Shown piece by piece: positions 46,864 to 58,016 of a stretch of 64,000 bases of DNA. The first letter of the stretch is position 1. Each line of letters opens with the position of its first letter. Location of the stretch: the NCBI GenBank assembly GCA_905221605.1, contig CAJNDS010000236.1:253501-317500 (forward strand). The letters are read 5' to 3'. This DNA is from Symbiodinium natans (Eukaryota > Sar > Dinophyceae > Suessiales > Symbiodiniaceae). A program made the position numbers and the translations under genes. The notes beneath the pieces were generated by a model that was given only the letters and a program-made list of their open reading frames with translations, had not been told where the DNA came from and searched no databases.

Positions 46864-49800
46864 GCTGGACCGCTTCGGCCTCCGGGATCTGCCGGGGCGC
46901 TTTGAGGGCGGCTTCAGCGCGGTGCAGGTACCTGGGCACAGAATAGTGGAACTTGACTCGAAGGGGCAACAGTGAAAGAAAAGCCACGTATAATGGGCAG
47001 CACGACTCGATGCGCAACATGGAACATAGTAAAGCGACGGGGTTTTTCCGAAGCGTCGCATGTGCAACACACGCGAAATTGTTACGCCCATGGCTTAGGG
47101 ATATTCAGCACTTGTGCTTGGGCTTGCACTCTCAGTCCAGCTTCCAAGCAGGGTTTGTGTTTTCTTGGTGGGCTGCAGCCCAATTTAGCTTAAGTACTGG
47201 TTTGGGATGGTTTGGGGCTTGGGAAACGGGAATCACGCGGGATGAGGACTGGTCCCGCGTCTTGTCCTTGGGTGAGCAGCAACGCCTGGCAGCAGCGCGC
47301 TGCCTGACGACGTCCCTGAGCCGATGTTTTGGGCCGGCAGGTTCTTGACATTCGAGAGGTGCAAAGGGTTAGGGCGGTTAGGGTTTAGGGTGTAGGGTTT
47401 AGGGTTTAGGGTTTGGGGTTTAGGGTTTAGGGCGTGCCAAACGGGAGCGCGCTTTGGGAGCGCGCGGTAGTCTGCAGACCTACCCACCCCAAGACCGCCC
47501 ACTTACAACTCTCAAGGAGTTAAGGCCTTTTATTTTTTTACAAAGCATCACATGAGTCAGCACTCACGCCCTTTTTGGGGATTTCCACAAGGTGCGTGGA
47601 CCAGGCGCAAAGCTGCAGCAGACGGAAACGAGGCAGGGTCCGTGAAGGGCTAAGGGACGGGCCAGGAACAGAGAAAGGCAGCGAGGCTTGGTTGGCGCGA
47701 AGGGGCTCCAGCCAAGAAGAACACACAAAGAACAGCTTGGGTTGGGCAGAGCGCCACGGAAACAGGGCTAGTGGGGCGGATAGCTTGGCTTGGCGCGAAG
47801 GGGGTGAGGTGGGGTGCCGGGCCAGGGTCAGGACCAGGCACAAAGTTGCAGCAAGCGGCAGGATTTGGCGCGAAGGGGCTAAGCCAGAGAGGGAGAGCGC
47901 CCCGAAACAGGACACAAGCTGGTGCGCGGACAGCTTGGCTTTGCGCAAGGGGGAAAGATGACTCGAACAGGCCAGAGGCCAGGGCCAGGGCCAGAGCTAG
48001 GGTCAGGGCGCAAAACAAGCCAAGGCCCAGAACCAGAACAGCCAGGGCTTGCAGAGGGTCAGGGCCAGAACCAGGGCCAGCGGGCCAGGGCCAGGGACAG
48101 GGTCAGGGCCAGGGCCAAAGCCAGGGGCAGGGCCAAGGGTCAAGGGCCAAGGGCCAAGGGCCAAGGGCCAAGGGCCAAGGGCCAAGGGCCAAGGGCCAAG
48201 GGCCAAGGGCCAAGGGCCAAGGGCCAAGGGCCAAGGGCCAAGGACCAGCCGGGAATCCAAGAATCTGAGGGTAGAGGGCCAGGGCCAGGGCCCTGCAGGG
48301 AGGGCCAGGGCCAGGGTCAGGCCAGGCCAGGAGGGCCAGGGGGCCCTGGCCAGGGCCAGGACCAGGCCAGGGTCAGGGTCAGGGCCAAGGTTGGGGCAGG
48401 GCGGGCCAGGGCCCAGGGCCAGGCGCCATTGGGCCAGCTATGGCAAAAGAGAATTTTTGGCGAGAGCCTTGCCTGCCCCAACAAAACGGCCCCTGGTCCC
48501 CGCAGCCCAGCGGACGGGGGTTGGGGACCCAGGGGTCTCCAGGGGCCTTCCCAGGGGGCCTCCAATGCAGGAACCAAAGAATGTGTGCGGACAGCTGGGG
48601 TTTAGGGTAAAATTTTATACAGTGACTACTGCTGTCTCGGCCTGTGCCTGCCTGGAGGGTAAGCCTGCCTGGAGGCCAGCTCGGTCGCCCGCCTGGGGCT
48701 CCCTCGCAGGGTCTCACTGAGCGCTCGACCAGCGCCCGCCTACCCCAAAAGACAAGAGAGTGGGGTGGCGGTTGTCTGGTGGCATCTGAACTCGCATCCT
48801 GACCGCCATGTGCAGTCAACAAGCGCATGTTCAGGCAGCCGCGTTTCGTCGTCTTGGATGAGGCTCGATTGGGATCGATTGAGCGGTATCATGTCTTGTG
48901 GCTTGTGACAGACGGAAATGAGGGTCCCTTTTCGTTTCAAAGGGGTGCCCCTATTTTGAGAAATGCCCAAATGTACCTCAGACAGCACGGAACAGAGCGG
49001 AACATCTGGGAACGGCAGCGCTGAAGCTTTGGCACCGCAAGGGGCTCCCAGACCCCCCAGAACGTCGATACTTTTGCTCCTACGCTTTTGGGTGCATCTT
49101 TGTGCGTTGCGCTTCTGGCGCTGAGGCCACAAGTGCCTTGCCATTGGCTGCTGAGAGGACCGTCTATGAGCAGCGGCTCAGAGCAATTAGAGCTTTCGAC
49201 TTGGGGAGTTCCTCAGGCTTGACAAGCTCTGAGCTGACTTCCCCCCCCCCTCAAAACAATTACAGAGCTTCCCCCCCAACACAAAGAATACAAAAAGGTC
49301 CTAAACGAAATTTTCCGAAGCCCAAGAATGCCGCCAAGCGCACTCCTTCCGAACCCTAAGCCCTCTACTATACCCTATAACCCCCCTTCAAACGGCCCTT
49401 TATCGGGTTGATTACGGGGATTATCGGGCCTAAAATAAACCCTAAACCCTAAACCCCAAACCCTAAACCCTAAACCCTACCCTAACCCTAAACCCTAAAC
49501 CCTAAACCCTAAACCCTAAACCCTAAACCCTAAACCCTAAACCCTAAACCCTAAACCCTACACCCTACACCCTACACCCTACACCCTACACCCTACACCC
49601 GAAACCCGAAACCCTAAACCCTACACCCTACACCCTACACCCTACACCCTACACCCTAAACCCGAAACCCTAAACCCTAAACCCCAAACCCTAAACCCTA
49701 AGCCCTAAACCCCAAACCCTAAACTCTAAGCCCTAAACCCTAAACCTCAAGCCCACCCTGGAAGGTTTGCCTCAGAGCCCCGCATCGAAGGCTATGCCGG

Positions 49801-50303
49801 CGGCCCAAGAAAGATTGTTGGCGGGTCCAGGAAGAACAACAACAGTCCAGTGGGTCGTGCCCAGCTTTAGGGTTTAGGGTTCAGGGTTTAGGGCTCAGAT
49901 TGCACAAGTCCTGATGCAAAAAAGGGGGCTTAGAGCAGCTTCCCTGAGCCTTGTGCATAGCCTTTCCCAGGTCAGCGTGGGACACCGCGTCAGCTTGGCA
50001 AAGTACCATGACGCGGCGCCGGCACAGATTGGGTCCTTCCCAAGGAAGTTTCAAGTACCTGCCCCCGCACACCATTCAGAAACAAGACCTGATGACTGGG
50101 CTAGGGTTTAGGGTTTACGGTAGCAAGTCCAGCTTCAAAAAGGGTTTAGGGTGTAGGGTTTAGGGTTTAGGACTGCAGTGAAGTGGCAGGTGGTCCTGGA
50201 GCTTCAGGGCGAAGGGCGATGGCGTCTTATGACGCCTTCGGAGTACGAGGACGGGTTCATTGTGAAGAGACTGCACCCGAGATTTCCCAGGCAAGAACCA
50301 TAA
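46864..50303 (+). CDS. ABC transporter, 3' part: six exons with signature, Walker B and H-loop
   Basis: Exons: 46864-46927 (LDRFGLRDLPGRFEGGFSAVQ split after 20), 47247-47311 (DWSRVLSLGEQQRLAAARCL, the ABC signature LSLGEQ), 48835-48862 (QPRFVVLDE, Walker B), 49126-~49182 (ATSALPLAAERTVYEQRL), 49971-50012 (VSVGHRVSLAKYHD, H-loop His), 50190-50303 (VVLELQGEGRWRLMTPSEY to stop TAA at 50301). The 5' exon at 11418-11440 ends in phase 2 (GT) and exon 46864 begins with the G completing Val, giving DEKLEDVLDRFGL. Signature, Walker B and H-loop follow in the order and spacing normal for ABCD/YddA-type ATPases. A short piece before the H-loop may be missing. This completes the ATP-binding domain begun at 10.27 kb. 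Confidence 0.8.
47358..47433. repeat. Interstitial telomere-like array (TTTAGGG)n
   Basis: Degenerate start then seven units. Confidence 0.9.
47965..48425. repeat. GGGCCA hexamer and AAGGGCC heptamer tandem arrays
   Basis: 48128-48242 is a near-perfect AAGGGCC heptamer array flanked by irregular GGGCCAGGGCCA hexamers. It opens long GQGPRAK-type frames that are not genes. Confidence 0.95.
49437..49750. repeat. Large telomere-like array with CCCTACA variants
   Basis: About 44 heptamers: CCCTAAA blocks alternate with homogeneous CCCTACA blocks (49558-49598, 49619-49658), plus CCCGAAA and CCCCAAA variants. Confidence 0.97.
49866..50170. repeat. Short TTTAGGG tracts flanking the H-loop exon
   Basis: Tracts at 49866-49890, 50103-50120 and 50143-50170. 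Confidence 0.85.
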
Positions 50304-51894
50304 AAGAACTACAGGGTTATACGGGGTAGAATCGGGGACCCCTGTTCAGGGCCCATACTAGGAACCATAAAGAACTTCACATGTGTGGGCAGACCCCTTA
50401 AAGGCTTCCCAGTGTAGGTTTCCCATCCAAAGAAAGCCTGCTTCGGGAGCAGAGATGTAGGAACTTGTTCGGCAATCAGAGGAAGCTTCAACCCGGCATG
50501 CGACGGGGTTGGGGACGGATTAGAGACTGAATCCCCCTCCCTTCCTCTCGACATGCAACCAAGCTTGTGCCTGCAGCCCAAGCCCGAAACTTTGCGGCTC
50601 TAGGTTTCGGGTTCTCGGCCAGTCCTTTTGGCTAAGAAGGGTTTAGAAAGGGCTTGGGGCCCCAGACCCAAACACCCCGGCCACGACACGCAACAGGCCA
50701 CGGCCAGCGCGAGGTGACTTGCGCAGGAGGCGGCTGTGATCTCGGGGGCAGAAAAGCGAGGTCGTGGTCTGGAATCGTTAGGGTTTGGGGATGTTTGGGG
50801 TTGAGGGGTCGGTCGAATCGAAGTGCAGGGCAACAGACATCTTTCAGCCGTCGGCTCAAGGTCGTGTTTTGGTCTTTGCTTGCGGTCTGGCTGCCACATC
50901 TCGGCCCAAGCATGGGAGCCAACGGCTTCCAGATCAACTGCGGCATGCAATGGAAGGGTTCGAGCCACCCAAGTACACCGGAGAGCTCTCCCATGCGCAA
51001 GGGCAAGCATCTTGCAGTCACGCTCTTGTAGATGCTAAGGTAACCGGGTACTTATGGCCACTTGAGCTACTTCAGCTAAGGGAGCAGACCTGCAAGACAC
51101 TGAAAGGCATTCCTCTCACGACACCTATCTGAGGGCACCTTTCAGCTCAGCCTTGCCTTTTTTTTGCCTCGTAACGATCGTCCCCAGCTTGATGGCTACC
51201 ACCTTCTCAGTCAGGGGCTCGGACGCCAGAAGCACGGATTCAGCGCTTAGTACTTTAGGGTTTAGGGTTTGGGGTTTTGGGTTTAGGGATTGTTCTTGAT
51301 TAGACTGGGGTGGGTGGAGTAGGGTGTGTTTTTGACTGGCCTTATGGTCTGCGGCTTCGGGAAGCTAAGCTCACCACAGCCTGGCCATTCAGAGTCGTTC
51401 GTGAGCCTCTAGCAAGTCGGCATGTCGCATGTCTGACATAGACAGCACAGTCGCTCAGCTTGATTTCGCTTGCTTCCGATTGGCTGTGAGGAACCCTGGG
51501 TTTCGGCTCAGACGGCCACTTATAGCTCTGCATGTGTTATGCTGTCGCATGCGCGGGCCTGACACAAGACATGCTGAGGTCAGCTGTGCGAACGCCCAAG
51601 GACACACCTGAAACCCAAACCCAGGACCCAAACCATTTTGCTTCTTTCGGCACACAAACGAACAAACGTAGAGCTCGGCGCCATGCGCAGATGGCGGCTC
51701 TCGTGGATTCCACTGCTGGCGGGGAGGGGTACAGAAGTCGGTTGACTTGAGAGGGATGTTTCATTTATGGTCAATTCCTCATATCGGGGTTTCCGTCAAA
51801 AGTATAGAGTCGTGTCCTTTGGGGGAAATGCCCATACTTCCATCTCCGGGATGTACTTAGATCGCTGAGTGTGGATGTGGTCTGCTAGGGGCCC
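50304..51894. other. Intergenic region after the ABC-transporter gene
   Basis: No supported gene. There is a short TTTAGGG tract at 51252-51285. Open frames on both strands lack family motifs. Confidence 0.5.
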
Positions 51895-51959
51895 GGTGTT
51901 TTTTTCTTTCCTAACGTTGGCCCTGGCTTGTTTGCCTTGGTAACGTTGGCCCCAGGCCT

Positions 51960-52160
51960 TCTGGTCATCTGGTCCCCTGGTCCTGTGGTCCCGTGGTCCT
52001 CAGGTCCCCTGGTCCTTTGGTCCTCTCCTCTGGTCCCGCGGTCCTCTGGTCCCGTGGTCCTCTGGTTCCGTGGTCCTCTGGTCCCGCGGTCCTTGGGTCC
52101 CGCGGTCCTTGGGTCCCGCGGTCCTTTGGTCCTCTGTCCCGTGGTCTCCCGGTACCGCGG
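51960..52160. repeat. GGTCC-based tandem repeat
   Basis: Units such as GGTCCCGTGGTCCTCT with a period near 10-11 nt. Confidence 0.9.
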
Positions 52161-52606
52161 TCATTTGATTGTATCAATGTAATATGTTTTCGTAGTAATA
52201 GTAGAATAAGGCATGTAGTATGGTCCCGCGTTTCCCGGTCCCGCAATCAGATTTTGGTTGTAATAATTTCTGTAGTATAACGTAGTATCATATAATACGT
52301 GAAAATATATAGACAACATACATATATCATATATACAAAAATGGCTTATAAGAATATATACATATAATATAATACCATATAACTATTTTTTGTATATACT
52401 AAATATGTATTGTGTTTTATTTATTCTACGTAGAATAAACTATAACATATAGGTTATGAAAACATATTATAGATTAATAACTCTGTATATATAAATAAAT
52501 ATCTATTTATTCATTTCTTTCTTTATTTATTAGATATTGACATTGAATAAATATACAATATAGACAGCACATTATATTTTTTTTTTTTGGGGGGGGGGGC
52601 GGCAGG

Positions 52607-52790
52607 CTTGCTTCAACGCGTATGAATCCTTCCAAACCCATGATGCGAGCATTGTGTTTGCAAATGGGGGGGGCTGCGCCCCCCCCCCCAACCCCCCCGC
52701 TGTTCTTTAAGCCGGGCAAGCTTGCTTTAAAGCATATGAACCCCTTCCAAACCCATGATTCGAGCAATGTCTTTGCAAAATAAACATCAA
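52607..52790. repeat. Diverged copies of the 61.8-62.8 kb tandem unit
   Basis: GAGCATTGTGTTTGCAAATG, a G-run, CTGCGC, a C-run and TTCTTTAAGCCG recur here as in the array near 62 kb. Confidence 0.8.
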
Positions 52791-52794
52791 CACA

Positions 52795-53830
52795 CAAGAA
52801 GGTACAATCATGTACAAGAATATACAGGAATTCAACATATTTACAATAATATCCAATAATATACAATAATATACAATAATATACAATAATATACAATAAT
52901 ATACAATAATATACAATAACATACAATAATATACACTAATATACAATAATATACAATAATATACAACTATTTACAAAAATACAGCTATAGACCAGAAGAT
53001 ACAGTAATATACAATAAAAAACATTAACAATAATATACAGCAAAATACAACAATATACAGCAATATACAACAATATACAACAATGTACAATAATATACAA
53101 TAATATACAATAATATGCAAGAATATACACTAATATATAACAATACACAACAATTTACAATATTTCACTGTCATATCCAATAATATACAGTAACATAGAA
53201 TACTATACAACAACATACAACAATATACAAGAACTGAGAATGGTATGCAAGAATATTGCGAATATACATCAATTTTCAATAATATGCAACCATATGCACT
53301 AATGTACAATAATGTACAGGAAAATACAAGACAATGCAATAATATTCAATAATACACAGCAATATACAATATCTACAATAATATACAAGAGCATGCAACA
53401 ATTTACAACATTATCCAATACTATACAATAATATAATAATATACAATATTTTGCAATAACATTTAGTAATATACAACAACATACAGGAATGGACAATATT
53501 TTGCAAGAAAATACAGTAAGCTATAAGAAGATACTACCATAAAGAAAATACAATAATATTCCACAATATTCAAGATTTTTGAATAATTCACGACAATATG
53601 CAATAATATACAAAACATTCAAGAATACGCAACAACACGCGCTAATAAGCAAAAATATACATAAGAATAGCTTACAATATTATACCATAATTTTCAATAG
53701 TATACAACAATATACGAAAATATACAATAATATACAAAACATTCAATAAAGTGCAACAATCAAGAAGACTATGCAAGAATGAAGTAATATACAAGAATGG
53801 TGAATAATATCAATAGCATTCAAGAATATA
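52795..53830. repeat. AT-rich tandem array (ACAATAATAT)n
   Basis: The regular ~11-nt period at 52850-53120 becomes degenerate to 53830. Tyr/Ile-rich frames in the reverse strand come from it. Confidence 0.95.
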
Positions 53831-54395
53831 CAATCATGTACAATAGTGCATTAATAGAATAGCATAAAAATGTTGTGTTTTCATCATTTAGAGCCTGCAA
53901 GCAGGTGCAATGCTGCAATCTACAGCATTTCAAGCTTTGTAATAGGCAGAAATGCTGTGTTTTTAGGCATTTAGGGCCTACAAGCACCCGGAAATGCTGC
54001 ATTTCATAGCATTTAGAGCCAGGCATTGCTTGGCCAACGTTAGCAAGGACCACGAGCCAGGGCCAACGTTAGGAAAAAAAAACACCTCCGCCGTCTGCTA
54101 GGTCCGCTGCGTAAGTTGCAATTGCAGGTGCCCGGCAGGAATCTTTCACACCCGATGAGCGCGGCGCGCACGTACATGCATGCTTGGAAAAGCACCTTAT
54201 CTGTCCCAAAGGCTATATACACTCCATGGTGGATCGACAGATCAAGTTGAATCCTTAGGCCCATACGCTCAGCCTTCATTCCGAGAAAGCAGCGGGGCCC
54301 ACACTGCTGAACTGCTCAAGCCTTGGTTCCAAGCTCGCCACCTGTCTTGCCCCAAATTTCGCCCGGTTTGCAAAGGGCGAAGGGTCGTGGGTGCC

Positions 54396-55526
54396 ATGCC
54401 GAACCTTGTGGAGCCGGATACACAGTTCCGTGATCACTTTGTTGACTTCCGCGTGGCAAAGACAGTGAACACCATACCCTACGACGAGGCGATCCCCCAA
54501 AAGCCGGCCAGAGAGACCCCGCTGGGCAACCACAGCAGCAAGAAGGTGACCGTCGTGGGAATGGGTCAAGTCGGTTTGGGCTGCGTCGTTGCCATACTGA
54601 ACCAGGACATATGCGGGACACTGGCGCTGGTTGACATCGCTGCAAAGAAGCTGGAGGGCGAGGCGAAGGACTTCCAGCAAGGCAGTGCATTCCACCAGCA
54701 CACTACAATTCTGGCGTCGGACACCTACGATGTCAGCGAGAATTCGGACATGGTCGTTATCACGGCCGGTGTCGCCCAGCAGCCAGGCGAGTCGCGGCTG
54801 AGCTTGGTGGACCGCAACGCCAACATCATGAAGAAGATCATGCCCGAGGTATTGAAGTATTCCCCAAATGCAACCATCCTCATTGTTAGCAATCCGTGCG
54901 ACATCATGACGGCCATCGCCGCCAAGCTTGCGGGTCCTGACTTCCCGCAGGGCAAGGTGTTCGGAGCCGGAACTTGCCTTGACTCATCCCGGTTCCAGAC
55001 ATTGATCGCCCAGTCGATTGATTTGGATCCCAAGAATGTCCACGGCTACATCATCGGTGAGCACGGGGATTCTTCTATCCCGGTTTGGTCATCGGTCCGC
55101 GTTGGCGCACTTCCACTGCTGGAGCCGGGCGAGGAGCCCAATGAGACGCTAAAGAAGATCCACAAGTCGGTGGTCAACTCTGCGTACGACATCATCAGCC
55201 TCAAGGGCTACACCAACTGGGCCATCGGCATGTCCACCGCTCACATCTGCAAGGCTGTGCTGAACGACACCCGCACCATCATCCCGGTCTCTACCTGCGT
55301 GCGCGGCCTCTACGACGTGGAGGGCGACGTCTTTCTGAGCCTTCCCTGCAGCCTCTCGAGCCAGGGTGTGCAGCGCGTGGCAGTGCTGCCCCTAACCGAC
55401 TCCGAAAAGGCCACCTTCCAGAAATGCGCCAAAGGCATCTGGGAGGTTCAGAAGCCGATTTGGGAGAACTTGCTGCCACCAAAGGAGGTCAAGGCAGAGC
55501 CGGCTGAGCCCAAGTCGGAGGGTTGA
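54396..55526 (+). CDS. ldh: L-lactate dehydrogenase, single exon
   Basis: 376 residues from ATG 54396; the frame is open upstream to an ATG at 54180, but the extra residues have no LDH-like character, and an AG acceptor (TTTGCAAAG) precedes 54396. It interconverts pyruvate and L-lactate with NADH. Visible motifs: VTVVGMGQVG (Rossmann loop), ITAGVAQQPGESRLSLVDRN (specificity loop with Gln at the position that is Arg in malate dehydrogenases), VSNPCDIMT, GTCLDSSRF (Asp and Arg), IIGEHGDSSIPVWS (catalytic His), SLKGYTNWAIG (Thr of LDH). The apicomplexan five-residue loop insertion is absent. It has a ~50-residue N-terminal and short Ala/Pro/Lys C-terminal extension. No intron, unlike neighbouring genes. 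Confidence 0.95.
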   Translation: MPNLVEPDTQFRDHFVDFRVAKTVNTIPYDEAIPQKPARETPLGNHSSKKVTVVGMGQVGLGCVVAILNQDICGTLALVDIAAKKLEGEAKDFQQGSAFHQHTTILASDTYDVSENSDMVVITAGVAQQPGESRLSLVDRNANIMKKIMPEVLKYSPNATILIVSNPCDIMTAIAAKLAGPDFPQGKVFGAGTCLDSSRFQTLIAQSIDLDPKNVHGYIIGEHGDSSIPVWSSVRVGALPLLEPGEEPNETLKKIHKSVVNSAYDIISLKGYTNWAIGMSTAHICKAVLNDTRTIIPVSTCVRGLYDVEGDVFLSLPCSLSSQGVQRVAVLPLTDSEKATFQKCAKGIWEVQKPIWENLLPPKEVKAEPAEPKSEG

Positions 55527-56434
55527 GTCCCCTGCGAAGCAGGGAGAGCATTTCAAGATATCAAGTTTCAATCTCTCTGGGCTATTCTGCCAAGCCGCAA
55601 ATTCGGCTGTTTGTTTTTGGTTTCTGTGAACGCCAGGAGCTCGTTGAGGTGCTGGGTCACTGTACCGTACGGTACCACCTGTGTCAGTGCACTCCCAGGA
55701 ACATCCATCCTGCAGAACAGCTGCAGGGGCCCCAGAAGGAAGCAGCCCAAGGAAAAAGGGAAGACGAACAGGTTGCCCAGGGGAGCGATCGTTGAGATCG
55801 TCAGATGTCTGCACTCTGCGTGTGTTTCCAGAATCTGTTCGGAGGCTCGTGCAGCTCAAAGCGCCCTCTGACATGACCCGAGTGACTGCGCGAGGCCGCG
55901 TGCGCAACTCCACTGGCTTGGGACATGCCGTGGGACGTACCGTGGCCGAGGTGGATGGCCAGCGGCAAGGCTCACTTGCATTCGATCGGTCATTCTTCCT
56001 TGCTTTCGCTACCTCTTTCCCCTGTCCCCCGGCTTCCTCCCTCCCTTGCACCCTTCCACCCTTCAATCCATCCTTCCCCCCTTCCCTCGTTTCGCTCTCT
56101 CCTTTGTCTGTAGGACTCTACCGATTTGAAGCACGGTCAATCGGACTCCACTGTCACTAGCACCTTCGCAACCAAGCATGGAGGCAAGCCATTTTGCGCC
56201 CTGAACCGGAACTGGATCCGATTCAACCGAAGCAGCTGCCAAGACCTTGATTCGTGCCCTAAACCACCCTGAACCCGAAAATCTGAACCCTTAGTGCGTC
56301 CAGGAGAGCCCAAACCCGAAACCCAAAACCCGAAACCCGAAACCCTAAACCCTAGACCCTAAACCCTAAACCCTAGAGTCGAAACCCTAAACCCTAAACC
56401 CTAAACCCTAACCCCATGATGCCCTACTTGGCAG
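55527..56434. other. Region downstream of LDH
   Basis: 3' UTR and intergenic DNA. Open frames on both strands have no motif. 56258-56413 holds telomere-like repeats. Confidence 0.5.
56258..56413. repeat. Degenerate telomere-like array
   Basis: CCCGAAA, CCCTAAA and CCCTAGA units. Confidence 0.9.
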
Positions 56435-56544
56435 GAGCCGGAGCAGCTGTCCAAGTTGGCATCGATCCTCGTCGGGGTGGCTCTGGCTCCACTTTGGGCT
56501 TTTTTAGGCCCGAAATGGAACTGCCTAAGAAACACTGGAGGGGC

Positions 56545-56830
56545 AAACCCGAAACCCCAAACCCTAAACCCTAAACCCTACACCCTAAACCCTAACCCCT
56601 AAGCCCTGCACCCTAAACCCTAAATTCTGAAGCACAAAATGGTGGGAGTTTGGCGAGGGCAGTGCAGGGAATGACCCCAAGATTCCCTCCTGTTCACTGT
56701 AAGCGTCGGCCTTTGGCTCTGAAACCCTAAAGCCTAAACCTTCAGCGAGTGCGAGACCCTAAACCCTAATCCCTAAGCCCTAAGCCCTAAACCCTAACCC
56801 CTAAACCCTAGACCTTAAACCCTAACCCCA
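56545..56830. repeat. Telomere-like tracts with CCCTACA and CCCTAAG variants
   Basis: Tracts at 56545-56625 and 56722-56830. Confidence 0.85.
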
Positions 56831-56953
56831 AGAATAGGGCTCTCGGTTTCTGGCAGAGCCGAGGTCCTCGTGGTCATGTTGTGGGAGGTGCTCTGCACAT
56901 CTCTAACTGCCGACGCTTGCCTCTGGCTGTGCCCTGAAGCTCCCGCGCTCCTT

Positions 56954-57126
56954 ACTTGGAGGTTCATGGTGCTTAGGGTTTAGGGTTTAGGGTTTTTGGG
57001 TCTACGGTAACCCAAGTATGACTGTACTTATAACCCAATTGTGACCCGATCAGGGTACTCAAGCGGCTTATATGTGGGTTACAACTACACTTATAATGCG
57101 TTACGAAGAACCCTGAACCTCCAAGT
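56954..57126. mobile_element. Family B inverted-repeat element
   Basis: Ends ACTTGGAGGTTCATGGTG and CCTGAACCTCCAAGT. TTTAGGG units lie just inside the left end. Confidence 0.75.
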
Positions 57127-57129
57127 GAT

Positions 57130-57190
57130 GTGGGGGTTTTCGACGAAAAGGGACCCCTAATATAGATCCCCAAATAGTCGGAAACCCTCA
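57130..57190. mobile_element. Family C element, short copy
   Basis: GTGGGGGTTTTCGAC at the left, GTCGGAAACCCTCA at the right. The core CCTAATATAGATCCCCAAAT is shared with the Patched intron. It abuts the family B copy. Confidence 0.7.
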
Positions 57191-57879
57191 TCTGTGATGC
57201 GGTTCTTCATACGGATACTGGGTTAAGAATCAGGGCGAAGAGCACGACTAATGCAAAACGCCACGCTGGTATTGATAGCGATAATAGTGCTAGTGCTAAG
57301 GGCTGGAACCTTTCGATTGCTTTGCCCCCCCCCGCCACTGCGACAACGCACAGCAACAAATGCCCACAGCAACAGCAGCCCAACAGCAGCACCAGCAGCA
57401 GCACCATCAGACCATCGGCATGGCAGTAGCAACCGCATGGTCTCGGTGGTGCAATGGATCGTGCTTTTCGGCTTTTCTCAAGGCTTGAAAGTTCTTGCAC
57501 GCACTCTTGGGAATTCTCCCCAAACTTGGTTCTTCGTTCTTGGCCTGTGCGCATTCATGCAACCAAGCATGTTAATGCATCACACAAGCACGCTTTGGGA
57601 GTGCGCCCCAAAACGAAACTTGCCTGACCCCTCCGCTTTTCCGACACAGTCAATTCAGAATGCCATGGTTTATGCCATTCGGGTTTCACTTGGGTTTTCG
57701 TGTTATCAACCAACAACAGGCACAAGCACAAACAGGAAAACAGCAACATGAAACAAACAGCAACGACAAGTCTATTCAGACACCCGTAGCACGGGCAAAA
57801 TCATGGGTCGGAACAGAGCCCCTCTGGGTGCGTGCTTCGCATGCAGTGCAAAGCAACGAGGAGAACAAGAAGAAGGAAG

Positions 57880-58016
57880 AAGAAGGAAGAAGAAGGCAGA
57901 AGAAGGAAGAAGAAGAAGAAGGAGGAGGAAGAAGGAAGAAGAAGGAAGAAGAAGGAAGAAGAAGGAAGAAGAAGGAAGAAGAAGGAAGAAGAAGGAAGAA
58001 GAAGGAAGAAGAAGAG
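57880..58016. repeat. (GAAGGAAGAA)n purine repeat
   Basis: About 13 units. It opens Glu/Arg/Lys and Phe/Leu/Ser frames that are artefacts. Confidence 0.95.

Larger units (their letters stand above)
51895..54086. mobile_element. 2.2-kb element with ~55-bp terminal inverted repeats, no transposase
   Basis: Left terminus (51895-51951) and the reverse complement of the right terminus (54032-54086) share GGTGTTTTTTT, CCTAACGTTGGCCCTGGCT and TAACGTTGGCC. Each terminus contains TAACGTTGGCC twice. The interior is a GGTCC-rich tandem array, then an AT-rich ACAATAATAT array, with no recognisable transposase, so it would be non-autonomous. Confidence 0.7.

Noticed and set aside
47571-48720. Several overlapping + strand frames rich in Gly/Gln/Pro/Arg
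   Set aside because: They arise from GGGCCA and AAGGGCC tandem repeats and conflict with each other.
52507-53500. Tyr/Ile/Cys-rich - strand frames resembling membrane proteins
   Set aside because: They follow the 11-nt AT-rich tandem repeat.
54300-54330. Possible relict spliced leader (CTGCTCAAG) upstream of LDH
   Set aside because: Only about eight bases match the leader 3' end; too short to support.
54180-54395. N-terminal extension of LDH to an upstream ATG
   Set aside because: It has no LDH-like or clear targeting character, and an AG acceptor lies just before the ATG at 54396.
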